A program made the translations under genes and the position numbers. A stretch of 64,000 nucleotides of DNA from Marinobacter orientalis (GTDB lineage: Bacteria > Pseudomonadota > Gammaproteobacteria > Pseudomonadales > Oleiphilaceae). A model generated the notes under the pieces. It was not told the DNA's origin and made no database searches. It saw nothing but the letters and a program-made list of their open reading frames with translations. Shown here piece by piece: positions 57,187 through 64,000 of the stretch. Positions within the stretch are counted from its first letter, which is position 1, and each line of letters begins with the position of its first letter. The stretch lies in the NCBI RefSeq assembly GCF_004792665.1, contig NZ_SRZX01000006.1, positions 160,835 to 224,834 of the forward strand, read 5' to 3'.

Positions 57187-59040
57187 ATGCTTCAAGATAT
57201 TCGGGATAATGCCCAGGGCACCATTGCCAAAGTTATTATTGGCCTTCTGATTGTTTCACTTTCGATCTGGGGAATGGACGCGATTGTCGGCGGTTTTTCC
57301 GGCGAACCTGAGGTTGCCACAGTCAACGGCGAGGACATCACCGAGCGTGAGTTCATGCGCGTTGTGCAGATGGAAACCCAGCGTCGTCTGTCAGAAATGG
57401 ATAATCCGGATCCCTCCATGCTTGATGAGGACCAGGTTCGTCGTGACGTTCTTCAGTCGCTGATCCAGGAAAAGGTCATGACGCAGGATGCCGAGAACCA
57501 GGGCCTTGAACTTTCAGATCAGGATATCGACTCACTGATCACCCAGATGCCCCAGTTCCAGGTGGATGGTACGTTCAACCGGGATCGGTTTGTATCGACT
57601 GTCAGGAATCTGGGAATGGGAGTAGGCGAGTTCCGGGAAACCATGCGCCAGCAGTATGTGGTGAACCAGATTCGCGCGGGTATCGCCCAGAGCGGTATCG
57701 TCGCTGATGAAAATGTGGCCCAGCTGCTGCGTATTCAGAACCAGACGCGGGATTTCCGGATGGTGACGCTCTCTGAGGAGACGGTGAGTGACCAGGTGGA
57801 AGTCACCGAGGCCGACATAGAAGCCTATTATCAGGATAACCAGGACGCGTTCCAGCAGCCGGAAAGCGTGGATGCCCGGTACATTGTGTTGTCCCGTGAA
57901 GCGCTCGCCGAAGCGATCGATGTCAGTGACGAGGAACTCCGTGAGTATTATCAAGAGCGTTCCTCGGAGCTGGCCAGGGAGGAGCGACGGGCAGCTCATA
58001 TCCTGATTGAAGATGGTGAGAATGCCGGGGAGACCGTGTCGGCTATCCAGGAGAGACTGGCGGCAGGCGAGGAATTTGCGGAACTGGCTGAGGAGTTTTC
58101 CGTGGATACAGTCTCGGCCGAAGAGGGTGGCGACCTTGGTTTTGCGGAGCGTGGTGTTTACGACGAAGCGTTTGAAGAAGCCCTGTTCCAGCTTGAGGAG
58201 GGAGAAGTCTCGGAGCCGGTCTCGACCAGTTTCGGTATTCACCTGATCAAGTTGCTGGAGGTGCAGAAGTCTGAGGTGCCGCCGCTGGAGGAGCTTGAAG
58301 ATGAGCTTCGCAGGGAACTTGCACGAAACAAGGCTACAGAGCGCTTCGCCGAGGTTCGTTCCGAGCTCGCCGATCTGGCGTATGCCGCCGACGATCTGGA
58401 AGGTCCCGCCCAGGAGCTCGGTCTCGAGATACGGGAAAAAAGTGGTATCACCCGGGATGGTGGCGAAGCGCCATTTGATCACGAGGGCCTCGTGCGTCAG
58501 TTATTTTCCGAAGATGTTCTGCAGGATGGCTTCAATACCGAGCTGATCGACGTTGGCGACAACATGTCCGTGGTTGCCAGAGTGGCTGAGTATCACGAAG
58601 CCCAGCAACAACCACTGGATGAAGTGTCAGAGGAGATCCGTTCCGCACTGACCCGTCAGAAGACCCGGGAAGCTCTGAGCGAGCGAGCTGAAGCGGTTAT
58701 CGCTGAGCTGGAGTCCGGCAAGGAGCCTGAGGAGATCGGCATTGGAGAATGGCAGTCCTATGACGATCAGCCGCGAAACAGTCCTGTGCTGGGTGGTGCA
58801 GTCATATCCCGTGCGTTTTCACTGCAGCGGCCAGAAAACGGCGACGAAGTTTATGGTTCCGTGATGTCCAATAACGGCATGGCCATTATCGCCCTTGAAG
58901 CGGTCAATGAAGGTGAGGTAAACCGGGACGGTAACGAGTTCAGCCAGCTCCAGAGCTTCCTGGCATCACTGGAAGGCCAGCGGGAGTATCAGGCCTACCA
59001 GCAATATCTCCGTGAGAGAGCGGAAGTTGAGCGCCAGTAG
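57187..59040 (+). CDS. ppiD: Periplasmic folding chaperone / PPIase D
   Basis: Inner-membrane-anchored chaperone near the Sec translocon, helping outer-membrane proteins fold. The 617 residues have one N-terminal membrane helix (IAKVIIGLLIVSLSIWGM) and a SurA-like N domain. A parvulin domain follows (about 265-360: RRAAHILIEDGE, LAEEFSVDTVSAEEGGDLGF, STSFGIHLIKLLEV), then a C-terminal domain. It follows hupB as in many gammaproteobacteria. Confidence 0.95.
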   Translation: MLQDIRDNAQGTIAKVIIGLLIVSLSIWGMDAIVGGFSGEPEVATVNGEDITEREFMRVVQMETQRRLSEMDNPDPSMLDEDQVRRDVLQSLIQEKVMTQDAENQGLELSDQDIDSLITQMPQFQVDGTFNRDRFVSTVRNLGMGVGEFRETMRQQYVVNQIRAGIAQSGIVADENVAQLLRIQNQTRDFRMVTLSEETVSDQVEVTEADIEAYYQDNQDAFQQPESVDARYIVLSREALAEAIDVSDEELREYYQERSSELAREERRAAHILIEDGENAGETVSAIQERLAAGEEFAELAEEFSVDTVSAEEGGDLGFAERGVYDEAFEEALFQLEEGEVSEPVSTSFGIHLIKLLEVQKSEVPPLEELEDELRRELARNKATERFAEVRSELADLAYAADDLEGPAQELGLEIREKSGITRDGGEAPFDHEGLVRQLFSEDVLQDGFNTELIDVGDNMSVVARVAEYHEAQQQPLDEVSEEIRSALTRQKTREALSERAEAVIAELESGKEPEEIGIGEWQSYDDQPRNSPVLGGAVISRAFSLQRPENGDEVYGSVMSNNGMAIIALEAVNEGEVNRDGNEFSQLQSFLASLEGQREYQAYQQYLRERAEVERQ

Positions 59041-59084
59041 ACGAAAAAAGCACCCGTCAGCGGGTGCATGATCCGGTTTTGACC

Positions 59085-59115
59085 AAGGCCCGGGACAATG
59101 TCCCGGGCCTTTTTC
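59085..59115. terminator. Bidirectional terminator between ppiD and hexR
   Basis: GGCCCGGGAC and GTCCCGGGCC form a perfect 10-bp stem around AAT, with AA before and six T after. A smaller GCACCCG/CGGGTGC stem lies at 59050-59068. Confidence 0.93.
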
Positions 59116-59118
59116 TTT

Positions 59119-59988
59119 CTAGATGGGAAACCTCGTGGGTTTCAGGCTTTCCTTGATTTTTTTCAGATGACCGAGAAAATCTGCGCCACGTTTCAGAGTG
59201 ACGCCGGTGGCCAGAATATCGATCACGGTAAGGTGAATAATGCGTGACGACATGGGCATGTAGACCTCGGTGTCTTCCGGAGCGGTGACTTCTATGACTA
59301 CGGTGCAGGCCTCGGCGAGCGGTGAGCCGGGCATGGTGATTCCGATAATTGTGGCACCGTTTGCCCTGGCCTGCTGGGCAATCTCCACTGTTTCCCGGGT
59401 GCGACCGGTGTAGGAGATAAGCACGATAACATCCCCCGTGGTGCTGCCTGCGGCAACCATCCGCTGCATCAGCGCATCGTCATAGGACATGACCGGAATA
59501 TTGAAGCGGAAGAATTTGTGCTGGGCATCCATGGCAACGGGTGCAGACCCGCCCATGCCGAAGAAGTTGATCTGCTTGGCCTGGATCAGGTAATCAATAG
59601 CCACTGACAGCGCTTTGGGATCAAGGGCCTGGCGCGCCTTGTCCAGACTGGCAATGGTACTGAGCATGATTTTGTCGGCAAACTCTGCCACTGTGTCATC
59701 AGGCTCGACATTTTGCCCGATATAGGGAGTGCCAGTGGCTATACTCTGGGCCAGCCGGATTTTGAAATCGGGGAAACCGGTGGCGGAAAACCCGCGGCAG
59801 AACCGATTGACAGTAGGTTCGCTGACGTCAGCGGCCCTCGCCAATGCCGCAATGCTGTATCGGGTTGCGGCGCTGGGGTCGCGAAGAATTGCTTCGGCAA
59901 CCTTGCGCTCGGATTTGTTAAGAGTGTCCAGCCTCAGCTGGATATCTTCGAGCAGATTGTCGTCGCGTTGCGCCTGATTGGCAGCCAT
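59119..59988 (-). CDS. hexR: RpiR-family regulator of central carbon metabolism
   Basis: Repressor of Entner-Doudoroff and glycolytic genes, released by 2-keto-3-deoxy-6-phosphogluconate. The 289 residues hold an N-terminal HTH ([35 protein letters not shown]) and a C-terminal SIS sugar-phosphate domain ([37 protein letters not shown]). The ATG at 59988 follows AGGGAG at good distance. An upstream ATG at 60024 is less likely. It is divergent from its probable targets zwf-pgl-eda. Confidence 0.95.
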   Translation of the reverse strand: MAANQAQRDDNLLEDIQLRLDTLNKSERKVAEAILRDPSAATRYSIAALARAADVSEPTVNRFCRGFSATGFPDFKIRLAQSIATGTPYIGQNVEPDDTVAEFADKIMLSTIASLDKARQALDPKALSVAIDYLIQAKQINFFGMGGSAPVAMDAQHKFFRFNIPVMSYDDALMQRMVAAGSTTGDVIVLISYTGRTRETVEIAQQARANGATIIGITMPGSPLAEACTVVIEVTAPEDTEVYMPMSSRIIHLTVIDILATGVTLKRGADFLGHLKKIKESLKPTRFPI

Positions 59989-60062
59989 TGAGAATACTCC
60001 CTGATTTATCGGCTTTCGTGTCAAAATCCGCGCTGATTATAACCTGTTTCCGGGCGATTTGT

Positions 60063-60139
60063 GGTAGTAAAAGTATCAATAAATGGGAAATTTCCTTGGA
60101 AAATGGGGTTTCAGGTGTCATTATTTTAATAAAATTACG
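60063..60139. promoter_or_regulatory. Probable HexR operators in the hexR-zwf divergent region
   Basis: TTTAATAAAATTACG (60125-60139) matches 13 of 15 bases of the HexR consensus as I recall it, TGTARTAAAWTTACA, and lies 63 bases before zwf. It is part of a longer imperfect palindrome at 60116-60142 (TGTCA...GACA ends). A weaker site, GGTAGTAAAAGTATC (60063-60077), lies nearer hexR. Repression of zwf and hexR itself is inferred. Confidence 0.65.
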
Positions 60140-60201
60140 ACATTAGCGCCTCAAGTCGTGGGGACTGTGCGTTCTGCACAAAACTAGAGAGAAGGAACCC
60201 G

Positions 60202-61677
60202 ATGGCTGATTCGATCAATACCCGCTGTGACCTGATGATGTTTGGAGCGCTGGGGGACCTGGCGCAACGCAAACTGTTTCCCGCGCTGTATCAGCTCGAA
60301 CGCGCGGGGTTGCTGCATGATGGTACCCGCATTCTTGCCATCGCAAGAAACCGGGCTGGCACCGGAGAGGTTCGCAGAATTCTCCTCGAAAAGCTCAAGG
60401 AACATGTAAAGTGGCACGAGTTTGATGCTGGCGTGGCAGAGGGCTTCCTGCAGCGAGTGGACTATCACTTTCTCGATTTTACCAACTCGGAGGGCTACAG
60501 GGATCTTAACGGGTGGCGCACCATCGAAGCCAGCAATCTGATTGTTTACATGGCGACACCACCTGCCATGTATGGTGTCATTGCCCGCAATCTGCGCAGC
60601 AACGGGTGCTGTGACCAGGACACCCGGGTTGTGGTGGAGAAGCCCATCGGCCATGACCTGGAATCCTCCAAGGTTATTAACGACGAACTGGGTGAAGTCT
60701 ATAACGAGAACCAGTTGTTCCGGATTGATCATTACCTGGGTAAGGAAACGGTCCAGAACCTGATTGCCCTGCGTTTTGCCAACAACCTTTTTGCGTCCCA
60801 GTGGGACCAGAACCACATTTCCCATGTGGAAATCTCGGTGGCGGAGAGCGTTGGTATTGAGGGCCGGTGGGGCTATTTCGACAAGGCCGGCCAGGTTCGC
60901 GATATGGTCCAGAACCACCTGCTGCAGTTGTTATGTCTCATCGCCATGGACCCGCCCGCGGACCTCTCCGCCGACAGTATCCGTAACGAGAAAGTAAAGG
61001 TTTTGAAGGCGCTGCGGCGGATTACCCCCCACCTGATGGACACCCATGTGGTGCGCGGCCAGTATACCGCAGGCACCAGTGACGGCAAGCCGGTTCCCGG
61101 TTATCTGGAAGAAGAGGGCGCCATCAAGCGAAGCAAGACAGAAACGTTTGTCGCCCTTAAAGCCGAAATTGAGAACTGGCGCTGGTCCGGTGTGCCTTTC
61201 TATATCCGTACCGGAAAGCGCCTGCCGGAAAAGCTGTCCCAGATTATTATCCATTTCAAACCGGCACCTCACTACATCTTTGATCCGGACCAGAAACACC
61301 TGGCCAACAACAAGCTCATCATCCGTTTGCAGCCGGACGAAGGTATGTCTCTGCAGATTCTCACCAAGGATCAGGGCCTGGACAAGGGTATGCGCCTGCG
61401 CCAGGGACCGCTGGAGCTGACTTTCTCGGAAACGTTCGAAACCGATCGCATTCCCGATGCCTACGAGCGGCTGCTCTGGGAGATCATGAAAGGCAACCAG
61501 TATCTGTTTGTGCGCCGTGACGAAGTGGAGCATGCCTGGCAGTGGGTGGACCAGATTATCCGTAACTGGGAGGACAGCGGGGAGCCACCGAAGCGTTACG
61601 CCGCTGGCACCTGGGGCCCGGTGGCCTCCATTGCAATGATCACGCGGGACGGAAGGAGCTGGTATGAAGATGCATGA
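60202..61677 (+). CDS. zwf: Glucose-6-phosphate 1-dehydrogenase
   Basis: Oxidises glucose-6-phosphate to 6-phosphogluconolactone and makes NADPH. The 491 residues include the coenzyme motif [18 protein letters not shown], the active-site [14 protein letters not shown] with the catalytic His, and [19 protein letters not shown] precedes the start. It overlaps pgl by 14 bases and shares its operon, behind probable HexR sites. Confidence 0.97.
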   Translation: MADSINTRCDLMMFGALGDLAQRKLFPALYQLERAGLLHDGTRILAIARNRAGTGEVRRILLEKLKEHVKWHEFDAGVAEGFLQRVDYHFLDFTNSEGYRDLNGWRTIEASNLIVYMATPPAMYGVIARNLRSNGCCDQDTRVVVEKPIGHDLESSKVINDELGEVYNENQLFRIDHYLGKETVQNLIALRFANNLFASQWDQNHISHVEISVAESVGIEGRWGYFDKAGQVRDMVQNHLLQLLCLIAMDPPADLSADSIRNEKVKVLKALRRITPHLMDTHVVRGQYTAGTSDGKPVPGYLEEEGAIKRSKTETFVALKAEIENWRWSGVPFYIRTGKRLPEKLSQIIIHFKPAPHYIFDPDQKHLANNKLIIRLQPDEGMSLQILTKDQGLDKGMRLRQGPLELTFSETFETDRIPDAYERLLWEIMKGNQYLFVRRDEVEHAWQWVDQIIRNWEDSGEPPKRYAAGTWGPVASIAMITRDGRSWYEDA

Positions 61678-62383
61678 TCTGAATCTGCCGGATGGGGTGG
61701 ATGCGCACTTTTTTGATACCCCTGATGACGCCGCCGTGGCTCTGGCGGATGCCGTTGCCAACCACCTTGCCGAGAGGCTTCTGATTGCGCCCCGGGCCAG
61801 CCTTGTGGTCTCCGGCGGCTCCACACCCCGGCCGTTCTTCGGGGCCTTGCGGCAAAAGCCGCTGGACTGGGCGCGAATTGATGTACTGCTGGCGGATGAG
61901 CGCTGGGTGCCGGAAGACGATGAGTCCAGCAATACCCGTTTGGTGAAAGAGAATCTCCTGCAGGGCCCTGCAGCGGAGGCCAACTATCTGTCACTGAAGC
62001 AGCCCGGTGATACTCCGGCAGATGGTCTTGCCGCAGTAGAAGCGGCGCTCGCTGATCTTCATCTACCGCTGGACGTGCTGATTCTGGGTATGGGCAACGA
62101 CGGCCATACCGCATCCCTGTTCCCCGATGCGCCGGAGCTGGACGAGGCTCTGGACACCGATTCCGCCGCCATTGTGGCGCCAGTGACACCGCCTTCCCGG
62201 CCCGAGAAGCGCATAACGCTTACGCTGGGAGCACTGAGCCGCGCTGGCTTCACGGCGCTGCACCTGAAAGGTGATGACAAACTGGAAACGTTGAAGGCGG
62301 CCTGCAGTGATATCCGCCAGGTAAAGGAAATGCCCGTCCGTGCCTTCCTCAGGCCCGGCCTGCAGATTTTCTGGAGCGCCTGA
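61664..62383 (+). CDS. pgl: 6-phosphogluconolactonase
   Basis: Hydrolyses the lactone made by Zwf. The 239-residue DevB/SOL-type protein shows [35 protein letters not shown] and [14 protein letters not shown]. It starts inside the zwf 3' end, which indicates translational coupling. The stop is 39 bases before eda. Confidence 0.95.
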   Translation: MKMHDLNLPDGVDAHFFDTPDDAAVALADAVANHLAERLLIAPRASLVVSGGSTPRPFFGALRQKPLDWARIDVLLADERWVPEDDESSNTRLVKENLLQGPAAEANYLSLKQPGDTPADGLAAVEAALADLHLPLDVLILGMGNDGHTASLFPDAPELDEALDTDSAAIVAPVTPPSRPEKRITLTLGALSRAGFTALHLKGDDKLETLKAACSDIRQVKEMPVRAFLRPGLQIFWSA

Positions 62384-62422
62384 GAGCCGCGGCCATGGAA
62401 CCGTTTTACCGGAGAAAAAATT

Positions 62423-63070
62423 ATGAGCCAACTGTCTGATTTTCACCGCGACCGGGTCCGGTCGGTGCTCAGCGCCTCACCCCTGATTCCGGTGATCACC
62501 ATCGGCCACCCCGACCAGGCGGTGCCATTGTGTCAGGCCCTGGTTGATGGCGGTATCCGTGTTCTGGAAATCACTCTGCGTACCTCCCACGGCGTAAAAG
62601 CCATCGAGCAGGTAAGAAAAGCCATTCCGGACGCCTGGGTGGGTGCCGGCACGGTAACCAGTATTGCCCAGTACCGCCAGGTGGAAGCCGCCGGTGCCCA
62701 GTTTGTGATCACCCCGGGCGTTACCGAAGCCATCCTGGAATTTGGCGTCACCTCCGGGGCGCCCCTGCTGCCGGGCATTGCCACCATTTCCGAGCTTATG
62801 GTGGCCTACAATCTGGGCTATCGCGAATTCAAGTTCTTCCCGGCCGAAGTCGCCGGCGGTATCCCGGCCCTGAAAGCCTTCTCCGGACCCTTTCCGGACG
62901 TCACCTTCTGCCCGACCGGTGGTATTCGTCGGAACACCGCCAAGGACTATCTCGCGCTGGACAATGTGGCAGCTGTTGGTGGTACCTGGTTGACTCCGGG
63001 AGAGGCGGTTGAATCCGGTGACTGGGGGCAGATTTCGGAGATTGTTCGGGGAAGTCTTCTCGATCTCTGA
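62423..63070 (+). CDS. eda: KDPG / KHG aldolase
   Basis: Class I aldolase splitting 2-keto-3-deoxy-6-phosphogluconate into pyruvate and glyceraldehyde-3-phosphate. The 215 residues include LEITLRTSHGVKAIEQV with the catalytic Glu, the Schiff-base Lys in REFKFFPAEVAGG and FCPTGGIRRNTAKDYLAL. ACCGGAGA precedes the start. It closes the zwf-pgl-eda operon. Edd is not in this window. Confidence 0.96.
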   Translation: MSQLSDFHRDRVRSVLSASPLIPVITIGHPDQAVPLCQALVDGGIRVLEITLRTSHGVKAIEQVRKAIPDAWVGAGTVTSIAQYRQVEAAGAQFVITPGVTEAILEFGVTSGAPLLPGIATISELMVAYNLGYREFKFFPAEVAGGIPALKAFSGPFPDVTFCPTGGIRRNTAKDYLALDNVAAVGGTWLTPGEAVESGDWGQISEIVRGSLLDL

Positions 63071-63109
63071 GATTTTCCTCGGTCTGTAGCCTGATGAATT
63101 GGGGTTTTC

Positions 63110-63217
63110 GCGGTTGGTGGGCCGGTCTTTCGGGAATGTAATTGGCCAGGGATGGCCAATTTCAAGCGCACATGGACGTGCTCGTAGCGTTTCCCGAAAG
63201 ACCGGCCCAGCAACCGC
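63110..63217. repeat. 108-base palindromic repeat with a branched fold
   Basis: The left arm 63110-63136 and right arm 63191-63217 are inverted copies matching at 26 of 27 positions (core GGGCCGGTCTTTCGGGAA). The loop holds a perfect inner hairpin, ATTGGCCA-GGGA-TGGCCAAT (63141-63160), and a second small one, GCAC-N6-GTGC (63168-63181). Together they form a three-way-junction shape. It lies 40 bases after eda and directly before the IS110 element. I believe similar TTTCGGGAA elements recur in Marinobacter genomes, but that is from memory. It is too large to be a simple eda terminator. Confidence 0.78.
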
Positions 63218-63362
63218 TTGATCGGGCTTCGAAGATAACGCTTCGGATGCGGCAAGAACAAATGTAGGTCGATGAGATGGTCTCCTCCCCTCCTAATCGG
63301 CGTCGCAATGCGCCAGGATAGGGAAGGAGATTTCCTATCAGACATGAGTGGGAGGAGACCAT
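63218..63362 (+). ncRNA. Candidate IS110 bridge RNA / structured leader
   Basis: The non-coding stretch before the transposase is rich in stems. A 9-bp stem with one G-T pair (63317-63325 with 63331-63339) closes a GGAGA loop, and GGCG/CGCC lies at 63299-63314. An outer perfect 13-bp stem pairs 63277-63289 with 63350-63362. IS110-group elements encode a bridge RNA in the left non-coding end, upstream of the transposase. The location and structure fit, but the boundaries and loop pairings are not established. Confidence 0.4.
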
Positions 63363-64000
63363 GACTAAGCTTACAACGATTGGCATTGATCTCGCAAAGA
63401 ACACCTTTGTCCTTTACGGGCTGGGGCCGAAAGGCCAGTGCGGCTGGAAGCGCAAAGTGCGCCGCAGTCAATTGCTTGAGCAATTGGTGCGGCAGGAGCC
63501 TTGCACGGTCGCCCTGGAGGCATGTGGCAGCTCCCACTACTGGGCCCGCCAGATACAGGCATTGGGGCATGAGGTTGAGCTTTTGCCGCCACAACACGTC
63601 AAGGGGTATCTGCGGGGTCAGAAGAACGACTACAACGACGCCCAGGCCATTGCTGAGGCCTGCGAGCACGGGCGGATCCGCCCGGTGCCCATCAAGAGTG
63701 CGGAGCAGCAGGATGAGCAGGTGCTGCACAAGTTGCGCCAGGGAGTGAGCAAGGACAGGACCCGGATAAGCAATCAGTTGCGGGGCCTGCTGGCCGAGTA
63801 TGGCGTGATCATCCCCAAGGGAATCGCCGCCTTGCGCCGGGAGCTGCCGCTGGCCCTGGCGGACGCCGACAATGCATTGACCGAGCGGGCTCGACAATTG
63901 CTGAGCCGCCAGTACCAGCATTTCATGAAGCTGGAAGAGGAACTGGCCTGGTACGACGAGCAGGTGAAACAGACGGCGAAACAGGACGAGACCTGTCAGC
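63361..64000 (+). CDS. IS110-family transposase (DEDD type), cut by the right edge
   Basis: The open frame of 213 residues runs off the window. It starts MTKLTTIGIDLAKNTFVLYG, with the first catalytic Asp in GIDLAKN. VALEACGSSHYWARQIQALGHEVELLPPQHVKGY contains the catalytic Glu, and QKNDYNDAQAIAEA holds the paired Asp residues of the RuvC-like DEDD domain. The coiled-coil region follows (ALADADNALTERARQLLSRQYQHFMKLEEELAWYDEQ). The C-terminal serine-containing domain should lie beyond 64000. GGGAGGAG precedes the ATG but is locked in a stem. Confidence 0.93.
   Translation, partial: MTKLTTIGIDLAKNTFVLYGLGPKGQCGWKRKVRRSQLLEQLVRQEPCTVALEACGSSHYWARQIQALGHEVELLPPQHVKGYLRGQKNDYNDAQAIAEACEHGRIRPVPIKSAEQQDEQVLHKLRQGVSKDRTRISNQLRGLLAEYGVIIPKGIAALRRELPLALADADNALTERARQLLSRQYQHFMKLEEELAWYDEQVKQTAKQDETCQ

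Larger units (their letters stand above)
63218..64000 (+). mobile_element. IS110-family insertion sequence, left part only
   Basis: Only the left end and the first two thirds of the transposase are in the window. The left boundary is uncertain. IS110 elements often lack terminal inverted repeats, and the palindromic repeat ending at 63217 looks like a target and not part of the element. Confidence 0.65.

Noticed and set aside
63110..63217. The palindromic repeat as the eda terminator
   Set aside because: 27-base arms with two inner hairpins and no T-run do not look like a Rho-independent terminator, though it may still affect the eda mRNA end.
1..64000. CRISPR arrays, prophage genes, toxin-antitoxin pairs, known riboswitches or defence systems
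   Set aside because: None was seen. There are no regularly spaced repeats, no phage structural genes and no small paired toxin-antitoxin frames.

Overview
The window is ordinary chromosome from a marine-type gammaproteobacterium, most likely Marinobacter or a close relative. This assignment is inferred from gene content and order, not from a search. The block lpxH-ppiB-glnS-cysS-folD-tRNA(Pro,Arg,His,Leu)-tig-clpP-clpX-lon-hupB-ppiD follows the Pseudomonas aeruginosa order, with glcB placed between cysS and folD. There are no phage genes and no CRISPR array. The only mobile element is an IS110-family insertion sequence cut by the right edge.

Layout. (1) 1-6700: the end of an mltG-like gene, tmk, then proline utilisation: an AraC regulator (PruR-like), bifunctional PutA without a DNA-binding domain, and PutP. 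(2) 6770-22310: a complete homoprotocatechuate (3,4-dihydroxyphenylacetate) meta-cleavage island. It has two leftward units, hpaH-hpaI-hpaG1-hpaG2-hpaE and aldehyde dehydrogenase-MFS-hpaD-flavoprotein hydroxylase, with the regulator gene hpaR between them. A rightward unit holds hpaF, a TRAP transporter and a UspA protein. (3) 22330-29690: acnB, miaE, a FinR-like LysR gene, a tandem-Usp gene, fpr and an unknown membrane protein. (4) 29695-37130: an MscS-family channel, a membrane glycerophosphodiesterase, an LtaS/OpgB-like phosphoglycerol transferase and a lysozyme-like lipoprotein. (5) 37349-41610: a polar amino-acid ABC transporter behind a sigma-54 promoter. (6) 41650-59040: the housekeeping block. 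(7) 59119-63070: hexR divergent from zwf-pgl-eda (Entner-Doudoroff pathway). (8) 63110-64000: a folded palindromic repeat and the start of the IS110 element.

How the parts work together. The hpa island takes an aromatic acid in through the TRAP system. A MobA-like flavoprotein is the only candidate ring hydroxylase seen. HpaD opens the ring, and HpaE, HpaF, HpaG, HpaH and HpaI bring the product to pyruvate and succinate semialdehyde, which the extra aldehyde dehydrogenase may oxidise. Four promoters in the island share one design: a -35 close to TTGACA, a spacer filled by a palindrome around TTAATATGTTAA, and an A/T-rich -10. This points to one repressor, HpaR, controlling all units and itself.

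The most interesting signals are this shared operator design, the structured leader of the IS110 transposase (a candidate bridge RNA whose last stem covers the ribosome site and start codon), the 108-base folded repeat beside it, the sigma-54 promoter of the aap operon, and the single-component hydroxylase in place of HpaBC.
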